DNA from: Nocardia araoensis NBRC 100135
GTDB lineage: Bacteria > Actinomycetota > Actinomycetes > Mycobacteriales > Mycobacteriaceae
Direction of reading: 5' to 3'
Length of the DNA stretch: 64,000 bases
NCBI RefSeq assembly: GCF_000308435.1
Contig: NZ_BAFR01000218.1
Coordinates: 1-64,000 of the forward strand
The position numbers were made by a program, and so were the translations under genes. Shown piece by piece: positions 49,960 through 58,741 of the stretch (positions within the stretch are counted from its first letter, which is position 1; every line of letters begins with the position of its first letter). The notes under the pieces are model-generated. The model had not been told where the DNA came from and did not search any database. It saw nothing but the letters and a program-made list of their open reading frames with translations.

Positions 49960-52332
49960 ATGCGAGTGGACGGGCGGGAGATCCCGGTCACGGGCAGCCT
50001 GCTACAGCCTCTGATCCGGCGCACCAGCGACATCGTCCGGGTCGTCCTCGCAACGCTGTGGGTAGCGGTCGTGATCGCGGCCTCGCTGATCACCCGCCCG
50101 GAATGGCTGGCGCTGGAACGCTCGGTCTCCAATATCGTCGGTTTCCTCAATCCCGACCAGTCGAACCTGGTCTATCTGGTCTACGGCATGGCGATTCTCG
50201 CGCTGCCGTTCGCGATCCTGATCGAGCTGATCATCGGCAGGCAGTGGAAGCTGCTGGCCGGCTACGCCGCGGCGGGGGCCGTAGCGGGATTGCTGTTGTC
50301 CATCACCGGCACCGGTCTCTCCGCGCCGAAATGGCATCTACAGGTGCCGGATCGGTTGGACACCTTCCTGTCCCAGTTCCTCGATGATCCGCGCTGGATC
50401 GCGATGATCGCCGCGATGCTGACCGTGGCCAGCCCGTGGCTGCCCACCCGGCCGCGGCGCTGGTTGTGGTTCCTGCTGCTGGCGTTCGCGCCGATCCACC
50501 TCGTGGTCAGCACCGTGGTGCCCGCGCGGGCCATGTTCGGGTTGGCGGTCGGCTGGCTGGTGGGCGCGGTGATCGTGCTCGTCGTGGGCACGCCCGCGCT
50601 GGAGGTCCCGCTCGACGCGGCCGTCCGGGTGCTCGCCAAACGCGGGCACACGGTCACCGGATTCACCGTGATGCATCCCGCGGGCCGCGGGCCGTTGGTG
50701 CTCGCCGCCGCCATCGAAGGGCCGGAACGCGAACTCGTCGTCGAGATGTTCGGCAAGAACCAGCGCAGCTTCGGCGCGCTGCGCCAGCTGTGGCGCTGGC
50801 TGACCTTCCGGTCCAGCGAAACCGCGGCCATGCACGGTTCCATGCACCGCGCGGTCGAGCATCGCGCGCTCATGGCGATCGCCGTCGCCGACCTGGGGCT
50901 CGCCAGCTGTACGCCCGTCGCGGTCGCCGCGCTGTCGCGTGGCTGGATGTTGTACGCGCGCACCAGGCCCTGCGGCACGGCGATCACCGAGCAGCCGCCC
51001 GAAGTGCTGCCCGGCGTGTGGCAAGCGCTGAACACCTTGCAGCAGAAGCAGATCTCGCACGGCGACCTGCGGCCGATCGACATCCGCGTCGCCGACGGCG
51101 TCACACTGTTCGGCGGCTTCGGCAACGCCGAGTACGGAGCGTCGGACGCGCAACTGCAATCCGACATCGCCCAGCTGCTGGTGACGACCACCGCGACGTT
51201 CGGCAAAGAGCCCGCGGTGCGCGCGGCGATCGACACGCTGGGCGAAGCGCGGGTGCTCGCCGCGGCGAGCAGGCTGGCCAAGTCCGCCATACCGACCGGC
51301 ATCCGCAAAGCGGTCCCGGAATGGAAGGCCGCACTGTCGGACGCCCGCGACGAAGTGCGCAAACAGACGGGGCAGGACCGGATCGAAGCCGAGCAGATCA
51401 CCCGGTTCTCCCGCAACCAGATCATCCAACTGGTGCTACTGGGCGGGCTGGTGTACGTCGCCTACCCGTTCATCAGCGCCGTGCCCACCTTCTTCACTCA
51501 GCTGCGCACGGCGAACTGGTGGTGGGCGCTGCTCGGGCTGCTGGTCTCGGCCCTGACCTACGTCGGCGCGGCGGCGGCGCTGTGGGCCTGCGCGTTCGGC
51601 GCGGTGAACATCCGGAATCTGCTCATCATGCAGGTCGCCAATACGTTCGCGGCCACCACCACGCCCGCGGGCGTCGGCGGACTCGCGTTGAGCGTGCGGT
51701 TCCTGCAGAAGTCCGGCATCGGCACGGTGCGCGCCACGGCCGCGGTGGCGCTGCAACAGGCGGTGCAGGTGATCACCCATGTCGGCCTGCTGCTCGCGTT
51801 CAGCATCCTCGCGGGCACCTCGGCGGACCTGTCGCATTTCGTCCCGGCTGCCACGGTGCTGTATCTCCTGGCCGGCGTCGGCGTCGGAATCGTCGGCGCG
51901 TTCATGTTCGTGCCGAAACTGCGCCGCTGGCTGAACAACGCGGTGCGGCCGCAGTTGCAGGAAGTCGTCGGCGAACTCGCCACACTGGCTCGTGATCCCA
52001 GACGGTCCGCGGTGATCATCGGCGGATGCGCCGCGCTCACCATCGGCATGGCGGGGGCGCTGTGGTCCAGCGTGCAGGCGTTCGGCGGCGGCACCACCTT
52101 CATCACCGTCACGATCGTCACCATGATCGGCGGCACCCTGGCCGCCGCCGCGCCGACCCCTGGCGGTGTCGGCGCGGTGGAGGCGGCGTTGATCGGTGGT
52201 CTGGCCGCCTTCGGCCTGCCCGCGAGCATCGCGGTGCCCTCGGTGCTGCTCTACCGCGTGCTCACCTGCTGGCTTCCGGTGTTCTGCGGCTGGGGCGCCA
52301 TGCGCTGGCTGGCGAAGAAGGACCTGATCTAG
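49960..52332 (+). CDS. YbhN/LPG-synthase-type membrane protein with an internal kinase-like domain
   Basis: 790 residues. Four or five membrane spans (about 20-210) are followed by a cytosolic domain (about 220-470) with a protein-kinase-like segment: HGDLRPIDIR (His367, Asp369) and, in place of DFG, FGGFGNAE. The C-terminal half from about 485 is the flippase-like UPF0104 core with the signature TTPAGVGGLALSV and APTPGGVGAVEAAL. Probable role in lipid translocation or modification of the envelope. The kinase-like part has lost the metal-binding Asp of DFG and may be a pseudokinase. Confidence 0.75.
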   Translation: MRVDGREIPVTGSLLQPLIRRTSDIVRVVLATLWVAVVIAASLITRPEWLALERSVSNIVGFLNPDQSNLVYLVYGMAILALPFAILIELIIGRQWKLLAGYAAAGAVAGLLLSITGTGLSAPKWHLQVPDRLDTFLSQFLDDPRWIAMIAAMLTVASPWLPTRPRRWLWFLLLAFAPIHLVVSTVVPARAMFGLAVGWLVGAVIVLVVGTPALEVPLDAAVRVLAKRGHTVTGFTVMHPAGRGPLVLAAAIEGPERELVVEMFGKNQRSFGALRQLWRWLTFRSSETAAMHGSMHRAVEHRALMAIAVADLGLASCTPVAVAALSRGWMLYARTRPCGTAITEQPPEVLPGVWQALNTLQQKQISHGDLRPIDIRVADGVTLFGGFGNAEYGASDAQLQSDIAQLLVTTTATFGKEPAVRAAIDTLGEARVLAAASRLAKSAIPTGIRKAVPEWKAALSDARDEVRKQTGQDRIEAEQITRFSRNQIIQLVLLGGLVYVAYPFISAVPTFFTQLRTANWWWALLGLLVSALTYVGAAAALWACAFGAVNIRNLLIMQVANTFAATTTPAGVGGLALSVRFLQKSGIGTVRATAAVALQQAVQVITHVGLLLAFSILAGTSADLSHFVPAATVLYLLAGVGVGIVGAFMFVPKLRRWLNNAVRPQLQEVVGELATLARDPRRSAVIIGGCAALTIGMAGALWSSVQAFGGGTTFITVTIVTMIGGTLAAAAPTPGGVGAVEAALIGGLAAFGLPASIAVPSVLLYRVLTCWLPVFCGWGAMRWLAKKDLI

Positions 52333-52348
52333 GCGACTGCCGCGCCCT

Positions 52349-53032
52349 TCACGGCTTGGTCGCCAGTAGGACAGCGGTCGCGGGACGCACGACGACGAAC
52401 TCGACGTCTCCGAATCCCTGTGCACGCAGGTCGTCTCGATATCGGCGGATATCAATGCCCGCCAGTGGATCACCGTGGTCGTGACCGGCATCGTGCGTGC
52501 GGTGCGCGGCGAACCGCGCCATGACTCGTACCACGGTGGAGAGCACCGGATCGGTCGGCAGGGTGTCGGCGAGCAGCAGCCTGCCGCCGGGACGCAGCAC
52601 TCGGAACATCTGTGCGATGGCGTCGGCACGGTGCGCAGCGGGGATGTGATGCATCGCGAACGTCGAGGTCACCAGATCGGCAGAGGCGTCAGGGAACGGG
52701 AGCGCCTGGGCCGTACCGATTTCGAACCGGCAGTTGGGCAGGTCACGTGAGCGCGCCGTCGCGTAGTCGATCATCTGCGGCGAGGGGTCGACGCCGGTGA
52801 CCCGGGCGGCGCGGCGGGCCAGCACGCGAGCGAGGTCGCCGGGACCACATCCGATATCGACGACCTCGGCGCCGGAACCCGGCTCGGCCAGCCCGGCGAG
52901 CCGGGCGTTCAGACGATTTCCCCGGCCGAGCAGCAGCGCGGCTTTGATGGCTCGGTAACGGCGCGGCTGGGTGAGCAGCACGCCGACCTCGCTGTGCGAA
53001 TTGGTGGCAGACTGGTGTTCGTTTCCGGACAT
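52349..53032 (-). CDS. Class I SAM-dependent methyltransferase
   Basis: 227 residues. VVDIGCGPGDLARVLARR (motif I), GVDPSPQM, LPFPDASADLVTSTFAMHHI and LRPGGRLLLADTLP are the UbiE/Methyltransf_11 pattern. The substrate is unknown. Divergent from the TetR gene with a palindrome between them, so it is the likely target of that regulator. Confidence 0.88.
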   Translation of the reverse strand: MSGNEHQSATNSHSEVGVLLTQPRRYRAIKAALLLGRGNRLNARLAGLAEPGSGAEVVDIGCGPGDLARVLARRAARVTGVDPSPQMIDYATARSRDLPNCRFEIGTAQALPFPDASADLVTSTFAMHHIPAAHRADAIAQMFRVLRPGGRLLLADTLPTDPVLSTVVRVMARFAAHRTHDAGHDHGDPLAGIDIRRYRDDLRAQGFGDVEFVVVRPATAVLLATKP

Positions 53033-53086
53033 GAGTTCAGCATCTGCTCACATGGCCGAGCCGACCAGGATCAATGTCACGGAAAC

Positions 53087-53102
53087 CGTCCGTAACCGGA
53101 CG
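53087..53102. promoter_or_regulatory. Palindrome CGTCCG-TAAC-CGGACG upstream of the TetR gene
   Basis: A perfect dyad with six-base arms, 28 bases before the TetR GTG and 54 bases before the divergent methyltransferase ATG. A reasonable TetR operator. Confidence 0.5.
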
Positions 53103-53130
53103 CGTACGAGACATTTGTCCGGGAGGCACC

Positions 53131-53706
53131 GTGCCGGAAGAACAGGACAACGCCGATCGCCGGGTCCGGCGCACCAGGGCAGCGCTGCACCGGGCGCTGA
53201 TCGAGCTCATGGTCGAAGGCGTCTACGACCGGATCACCGTCCGCGACATCCTGGATCGGGCGGACGTCGGGCGGTCGACGTTCTACGCGCACTACCGGGA
53301 CAAAGACGATCTGCTGCTGCGCAGTAGCACCGACTACCTGCGCGCGGCCATGGCCGCGGCGGAGACGGAGGCTCACGCTGCCGAACCGCTCGCGCCGGTG
53401 CGCACGCTGTTCGAGCTGGCCGCCGGTCACCCCGAGATCTACCGCGCCCTGCTCGGCCGCAAGAGCGGCACCGTGCTGCTGCGCACCACGCGGGTGATGG
53501 TCGCGCAGATCCTGGCCGAGCGGCTGCGCGCCCGGCTGACGATGCCGGAGGACGAGTTCGCGACCACCGTGACCTTCCTGTCCTGGGGCGTCGTCGGCCT
53601 GCTCGGCGCGATCGCCGAAGGACATCCACCGCTCTCGGCCGAAGCGGCGTACCAGCAGGTGATCCGCTTGATCGGTCCCGGGTTGACCGGACGGGCGCGC
53701 GACTGA
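53131..53706 (+). CDS. TetR-family transcriptional regulator
   Basis: 191 residues from GTG 53131, which has GGGAGG four bases upstream. The HTH (about 12-58) reads ALIELMVEGVYDRITVRDIL, then DRADVGRSTFYAHYRDKDDLL. The ligand domain is helical with no close known relative. It likely represses itself and the divergent methyltransferase gene. Confidence 0.88.
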   Translation: MPEEQDNADRRVRRTRAALHRALIELMVEGVYDRITVRDILDRADVGRSTFYAHYRDKDDLLLRSSTDYLRAAMAAAETEAHAAEPLAPVRTLFELAAGHPEIYRALLGRKSGTVLLRTTRVMVAQILAERLRARLTMPEDEFATTVTFLSWGVVGLLGAIAEGHPPLSAEAAYQQVIRLIGPGLTGRARD

Positions 53707-53752
53707 CTCTCCGAGCCGGCCGGTGCGTTGGCGATTCTCCGGCGAAGGGCGG

Positions 53753-54355
53753 TCAGCCGCTGATCAGTTCCAGCGCATCCGCGGCGCGCACGCTGCCCGC
53801 CGTGACGAGTTCGAGGTTGGCCAGCGCGGCCTCGTGCGCTTCCTGAATGGCGGCGGCCACGCAGTCGGCTACCGGGTGCACGGTGAAACCGAGATCCGTG
53901 CCGTGCCGTGCGGTCTGCTCGACGGTCAGATTGGTGGCGACGCCCGTGAGGAAGAGCGTCTCGATCCCTTGATCGGCCAACCACTCCGGCAGCTTGCTGC
54001 CCGCCAGGCCGGAGAGTTTCTGGTTGTCGAAGACTTCCGTCGGCTGTGCCGCCATCTCCGGAATGAGCGCGGCGCCTGGTGCATCCGGCCGGAACTCGGT
54101 CTGCGCCGCGCCGACCGAACGCATGAATCCGGTGTTGCGCACCAGCTCCCCCTCGCCGAGCGGAATGGTGAACCGGGTGAAGACCACCGGCAGTCGTGCC
54201 GCGAGTGCCGCGGCGTGGAACTCGGTCGCCCGCGCCACCACGCCCGAAGCTGCCACCGGTTCGGCCAGCATGGGACCGAAGAAGCCCTCCGGCCGAATGA
54301 CATTCACTTGCCAGTGCAGCGCCAGCACGGCGGCGCGGATGCGTCGGATCGCCAT
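53753..54355 (-). CDS. Isochorismatase-fold protein lacking catalytic residues
   Basis: 200 residues of the cysteine-hydrolase fold: AAVLALHWQVNVI (usual D-x-Q reads H-W-Q), FDNQKLSGLAGSKL (Lys kept), LFLTGVATNLTVEQTARHG (usual catalytic Cys before V-x-x-T-A is Thr). Two of the three members of the Asp-Lys-Cys triad are thus replaced. It is probably a binding protein or a pseudoenzyme, or an unusual hydrolase. Gene is otherwise intact. Confidence 0.75.
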   Translation of the reverse strand: MAIRRIRAAVLALHWQVNVIRPEGFFGPMLAEPVAASGVVARATEFHAAALAARLPVVFTRFTIPLGEGELVRNTGFMRSVGAAQTEFRPDAPGAALIPEMAAQPTEVFDNQKLSGLAGSKLPEWLADQGIETLFLTGVATNLTVEQTARHGTDLGFTVHPVADCVAAAIQEAHEAALANLELVTAGSVRAADALELISG

Positions 54356-54423
54356 GCGACGACCTTACGCATCCACGCGCGCGTGCATTGTCCGATTCAC
54401 GTGAAACCGAACGCACCGTGCGC

Positions 54424-55995
54424 TCAGGACGAATAATCCTTGCGCAACTGGACTTTGACCACCTTGCCGCTCGCGTTGCGCGGCAGCTCGGGCAGCAGCA
54501 CCAGCTCCTTGGGGTGCTTGTAGCGCGCCAGGTTCTCGTTGAGGAACGGTTCCAGCTCTTCCAAGGTCAATTCGTCGTCCGCGTTGTGCAGGGCGACCAC
54601 CGCGACCGGCACCTCGCCCCACTTCTCGTGAGCGCGACCCACCACCGCGGCCTCCCGGATCTTCGGGTGCGCGAACAGGACGTTCTCCACCTCGGCGCAG
54701 TAGATGTTCTCGCCGCCGGAGATGATCATGTCCTTCTTGCGGTCTACCACGTAGATGAAGCCCTCTTCGTCCTGGCGGACCAGGTCGCCGGAGTGGAACC
54801 AGCCGCCCGCGAACGCCTCAGCGGTGGCCTCCGGCTTGTTCCAGTAGCCCTGCATGAGCGTCGGGCCGCGATAGACGATCTCGCCCACCTCGCCGGGCGC
54901 GACGTCGTTCATCTCGTCGTCGACGATGCGCGCCTGGATGGTGGGGATCACCTTGCCGACCGAGCCGAGCTTGCGGATGGCGTCCTTGCCTTCCAGCACG
55001 CAGGTGATCGGCGACATCTCCGTCTGCCCGAACACCGCGACGTTGAAGGAATTCGGGAAGCACTCGGCCATCGCGCGCAGCACGGTGTCGGAGGCGGGCG
55101 CGGCGCCCCAGCTGAGTACCTCCAGCGCGAGCTTGCGATCCTTCACCGTCGGGTGGTCGCACACCAGCTGCCACTGCGCGGGCACGCAGAACGCAGAGGT
55201 CGCCTGCTCGGCCTCCAGCGCGTCCAGGAACTCACCGGCGTCGAAGGCGCCGAGCGGATGCAGCACCGTCTTCGAGCCGAGCATGAAGGCCGGTGCGAGG
55301 CTGCCGAGGCCGGCGATGTGGAACAGGGGCGAGGTGCACAGTCCGATCGAGTCCGGTTCAAGCGCCAGCGCCCGGATGCAGGTCAGCGCCTGAGCGTTCA
55401 TGTTCGCGTAGGTCAGGACCGCGCCCTTCGGGCTGCCGGTGGTGCCCGAGGTGTACATGATGAGGCTGGGGGTGTCCTCGGGGATGTCGAGCGGGGTGTG
55501 CGGCTCGCCTGTTTCGGCGATCAGGTCGTCGTAGCCAACCGCGCCGTCGGCCGACGCGCCGCCGATCACGACGAGGGTCTCCAGGGCCGGCGCCTGCGCC
55601 CGCACGGCGGCGGCCAGCGGCTGCAGCACGGTGTCGGTGACGACCGCCTTGGCTCCGCTGTCACCGACGATGTAGGCGACCTCCGGCGGCGTGAGCCGGA
55701 AGTTGACCGGGACCGCGATCGCGCCCAGCGCGTTGATGCCGAACACGGCCTCGAGGTATTCCGGGTAGTTCAGCGCCAGGATCAACACCCGGTCGCCGAA
55801 GCCGACGCCCCGCCGCGCCAGTCCGTCGGCGAACTTCAGCGAGCGCTCGTGCAACTGCCGCCAGGTCGTGTCCACGCCGCGGAACCGGATCGCGACCGCG
55901 TCCGGGCGCATCTGCGCGTGCACGGCGATCTGGTTGTTCCAGTGATTGCGCCGCGACCTGATCGGCTCGTCGAGCGCTGCTGCCCCGGTGGTCAT
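54424..55995 (-). CDS. Long-chain fatty acid-CoA ligase-like (FadD) protein
   Basis: 523 residues from ATG 55995, with AGAGGAG nine bases upstream. The AMP-binding motif YTSGTTGSPKGAVLTY, the FGQTEMSP turn, and the C-terminal hinge and catalytic Lys region (LPRNASGKVVKVQLRKD) are all present. Activates a fatty or other carboxylic acid to its CoA ester. Divergent from the second nitronate monooxygenase gene. Confidence 0.92.
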   Translation of the reverse strand: MTTGAAALDEPIRSRRNHWNNQIAVHAQMRPDAVAIRFRGVDTTWRQLHERSLKFADGLARRGVGFGDRVLILALNYPEYLEAVFGINALGAIAVPVNFRLTPPEVAYIVGDSGAKAVVTDTVLQPLAAAVRAQAPALETLVVIGGASADGAVGYDDLIAETGEPHTPLDIPEDTPSLIMYTSGTTGSPKGAVLTYANMNAQALTCIRALALEPDSIGLCTSPLFHIAGLGSLAPAFMLGSKTVLHPLGAFDAGEFLDALEAEQATSAFCVPAQWQLVCDHPTVKDRKLALEVLSWGAAPASDTVLRAMAECFPNSFNVAVFGQTEMSPITCVLEGKDAIRKLGSVGKVIPTIQARIVDDEMNDVAPGEVGEIVYRGPTLMQGYWNKPEATAEAFAGGWFHSGDLVRQDEEGFIYVVDRKKDMIISGGENIYCAEVENVLFAHPKIREAAVVGRAHEKWGEVPVAVVALHNADDELTLEELEPFLNENLARYKHPKELVLLPELPRNASGKVVKVQLRKDYSS

Positions 55996-56337
55996 TGCCA
56001 CGAACTCCTCTCGGACCGCCATCGGCCCGCCGGGTTGTCCGACGGCGGCGACGGGCTGAATCGCGTGCAGAATAGCAACTAACTTAAATGCCCGGCAAGA
56101 GATTGCGGAATGAATCCGGGTTAATCAGTCCCGGTCAGCCCCCTTGGCCGCTCGGAAGTCTTCTAGCTGGCTATTTGATCTCGCACCGACCTGAGCGACT
56201 GCGGAAACGGGATCGAAGAAGATCGTCGAACATGCGAACCTCGGCTCACTTGTGAGTTGAAGGCAGGGCGATTCTCGTGTCACCATCGACCCCAACGGGC
56301 GAACCGGCACGCCCGCGCGAGATACAGGAGAAGCGCA
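55996..56337. other. Divergent promoter region between FadD and nitronate monooxygenase genes
   Basis: 342 bases with no convincing gene. On the leftward strand TATTCT (56069-56074) is a -10-like hexamer for fadD, next to an AT-rich segment. Near the right end ACAGGAGAAG is the ribosome site of the nitronate monooxygenase. No KstR-type box was found here. Confidence 0.4.
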
Positions 56338-57315
56338 ATGCTGCGGACCAGGTTCACCGAGAAGTTCGGGGTGGAGCACCCGATCGTGCAGGGCGGCATG
56401 ATGTGGGTCGGGCGGGCCGAGCTCGTCGCCGCCGTCGCCAACGCGGGCGGGCTCGGCTTCATCACGGCCCTGACCCAGCCGACCCCGGACGACCTGCGCC
56501 GCGAGATCGCGCGCACCAGGGAGCTCACCGACAAGCCGTTCGGCGTGAACGTCACCATCCTGCCGTCGATCAACCCGCCGCCGTACGCGGAATACGTGCA
56601 GGCGATCATCGACAGCGGCGTCGAGATCGTCGAAACGGCGGGCAGCAACCCGGAGCCCTTCCTGCCCTACTACAAGGACGCGGGCATCAAGGTGCTGCAC
56701 AAGTGCACCAGCGTGCGGCATGCGCTGAAGGCCGAGCGGATCGGCGTCGACGGGGTGAGCATCGACGGCTTCGAATGCGCGGGCCATCCCGGTGAGGACG
56801 ACGTTCCTGGCCTGGTTCTCATCCCGGCCGCGGCACGCGAACTCAGCATCCCGATGATCGCCTCCGGCGGCATCGCCGACGCGCGCGGCTTGGTCGCCGC
56901 GCTGGCCCTCGGCGCGGACGGCGTCAACATGGGCACCCGGTTCCTGTGCACGCGAGAGTCCTCGATCGATCAGAAGGTCAAGGAGAAGATCGTCGCGAAC
57001 TCCGAGCGCGACACCCAGCTCATCTTCCGCACCATGCGCAATACGGCGCGGGTTGCGGACAACGAGATCAGCCGCAAGGTCGTCGAGATCGAGAAGGCCG
57101 GCGGCACCTTCGACGACGTGCGGGATCTGGTGGCGGGCGCGCGCGGCCGCCGGGTGTTCGAGGAAGGCGATCTGGACGCGGGCATCTGGTCGGTCGGACT
57201 GTGCCAGGGCCTCATCCACGACATCCCGACCTGCGCCGAGTTGATCGGCCGGATGGTCACCGAGGCCGAGCAGCTGATCACGGCCCGGCTGGCCGAAACC
57301 GTCGTGGTCGGCTGA
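56338..57315 (+). CDS. Nitronate monooxygenase-family flavoprotein, second copy
   Basis: 325 residues. HPIVQGGMMWVGRAELVAAVANAGGLGF at the start, FECAGHPGEDDVPG (catalytic His), IPMIASGGIADARGLVAALALGADGV (FMN phosphate) and a family-typical MGTRFLCT. Its context with an acyl-CoA synthetase recalls IpdC-like enzymes of steroid side-product degradation (inference). ATG 56338 with ACAGGAGAAGCGCA. Confidence 0.88.
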   Translation: MLRTRFTEKFGVEHPIVQGGMMWVGRAELVAAVANAGGLGFITALTQPTPDDLRREIARTRELTDKPFGVNVTILPSINPPPYAEYVQAIIDSGVEIVETAGSNPEPFLPYYKDAGIKVLHKCTSVRHALKAERIGVDGVSIDGFECAGHPGEDDVPGLVLIPAAARELSIPMIASGGIADARGLVAALALGADGVNMGTRFLCTRESSIDQKVKEKIVANSERDTQLIFRTMRNTARVADNEISRKVVEIEKAGGTFDDVRDLVAGARGRRVFEEGDLDAGIWSVGLCQGLIHDIPTCAELIGRMVTEAEQLITARLAETVVVG

Positions 57316-57321
57316 TCCGGG

Positions 57322-58293
57322 CTACTTGGCCGCGCGGGCGGTGACGGCCGCGTAGTCGTGGCTCGCGACGAGTTCGATGCCGTCGGGCAGCGCGTGCAGG
57401 CGGTGGATCGTGGTGAAGGCGGCGTCCCGGTCGGCGTCGAACAGCTTGCCGGGCATCGGCGCCTTCTCCCGCAGCAGCTCCACCTGCAACTTGCTCCAGA
57501 CGGCGTCGCCCGCGAAAAGTACGCGGCTGCCGTCGTCCACCGCGAGCAGCACGCCGATGCTGCCCGGCGTGTGGCCCGCGAGATCGACCAGCAGCACGGA
57601 GCCGTCGCCGAAGAGGTCTTTGCTGCGCGGGAAGGTCAGCACCGGCGGTCCGTCCAGCTCGAAGCGGTCGAAACTGCGCCCACGCAGCGGACCGCGCGCC
57701 ACACCGGCCGGTGCGTGCGGACCGCCCAGCGCCCACTCGTACTCGACCGCGGGCAACCGGATCTCCACCGAGGCGGGCAGCTCCAGCAGGCCGGAGACAT
57801 GATCCCAGTGCAGGTGGGTCGGCACCACGAAATCGATGTCCGCGCCCGCGATGTCGTGCGCGGCGAGCGCGTCGGACAGCCCGAGCACCGGCTTGTCCGG
57901 CGCGACGAGCAGCGGAACCGGAAACGGCAGTTCGGGCAGCACGCGATCGTGCACGCCCGCGCACAGGGCGGGATCGACCAGGAAGCGCGCCTTCGGATGC
58001 TCGACCAGGAACGCCGCCATCGACAGCCGCATCTCCCGCAGGCTGCGCACGCCCTCGGCCACGATGGTGGTGGGCGCGGACATGGTGGCCTGGGTGAGCA
58101 CGGTCAGGCGGACCGCGGCGCTCGCGGGCGGCGGCGGCAGCGCTTCGAGGTTCGCCAGCAGGGCGGCATCGGGGCGACGCGGCCGCAACAACCGGCCCGG
58201 CGTGGCCGCAAGCGCGGCGCAGCAGCGCAGCAGGGTGGGCAGAGTCGGCGTGCGCTCGGCACGGGTGGCGGCACCGCTGTCCGGTTCGGTCAC
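57322..58293 (-). CDS. Metallo-beta-lactamase-fold hydrolase
   Basis: 323 residues. The metal motif THLHWDHVSGL is canonical HxHxDH; LAGHTPGSIGVLL, FAGDAVW and the final VASHDYAAV add the remaining ligands. A helical N-terminal extension (about 1-75) is unusual for the fold. GTG 58293 was chosen as the last in-frame start before it. It is convergent with the nitronate monooxygenase and divergent from the ACP gene. Substrate unknown. Confidence 0.82.
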   Translation of the reverse strand: MTEPDSGAATRAERTPTLPTLLRCCAALAATPGRLLRPRRPDAALLANLEALPPPPASAAVRLTVLTQATMSAPTTIVAEGVRSLREMRLSMAAFLVEHPKARFLVDPALCAGVHDRVLPELPFPVPLLVAPDKPVLGLSDALAAHDIAGADIDFVVPTHLHWDHVSGLLELPASVEIRLPAVEYEWALGGPHAPAGVARGPLRGRSFDRFELDGPPVLTFPRSKDLFGDGSVLLVDLAGHTPGSIGVLLAVDDGSRVLFAGDAVWSKLQVELLREKAPMPGKLFDADRDAAFTTIHRLHALPDGIELVASHDYAAVTARAAK

Positions 58294-58444
58294 GGTGCCA
58301 CGGTATGTGATCACCGCCGGTTCGCGAAAGAGCTGGGCTGGCAGCGGATATGCGACGTTGCTCCGGGCGGTTTCTGCGGCATAATCGCGGGGGTACCGTT
58401 CTCGGGCGGTAACAGCAGCCGGGGAGACGGGGAGGGAGGACGCG

Positions 58445-58741
58445 ATGCGGCCCGGTCTTCCGGACGGGCACAGTGGTGCACCGGAACACGACGGTTCGCT
58501 CGGCAATAGCCGACGCACCGCGCTCACTTGCGCCGCCGTCCTTGCCGTAGCGGATCTACTAGGCGTCGACGCCGCCTCGGTGTCGACCAACTCACCCTTT
58601 ACCGATCTCGGCCTCGGTTCCACTCAGCTCGCGAGGCTGACCGCCCACCTCGAGGACGCCATGGGAGTCGAAGTTCCGCTCACCGCGATCTACGACCATC
58701 CGGACATCGAACAGCTTGTCGAGTATCTCGCGATGCGATGA
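58445..58741 (+). CDS. Free-standing acyl carrier protein
   Basis: 98 residues. DLGLGSTQLARL is the phosphopantetheine site (Ser59). It overlaps the PKS start by four bases (ATGA). GGGAGGGAGGACGCG precedes the ATG. Likely the carrier loaded by the FAAL two genes downstream, feeding the KS (inference). Confidence 0.9.
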   Translation: MRPGLPDGHSGAPEHDGSLGNSRRTALTCAAVLAVADLLGVDAASVSTNSPFTDLGLGSTQLARLTAHLEDAMGVEVPLTAIYDHPDIEQLVEYLAMR

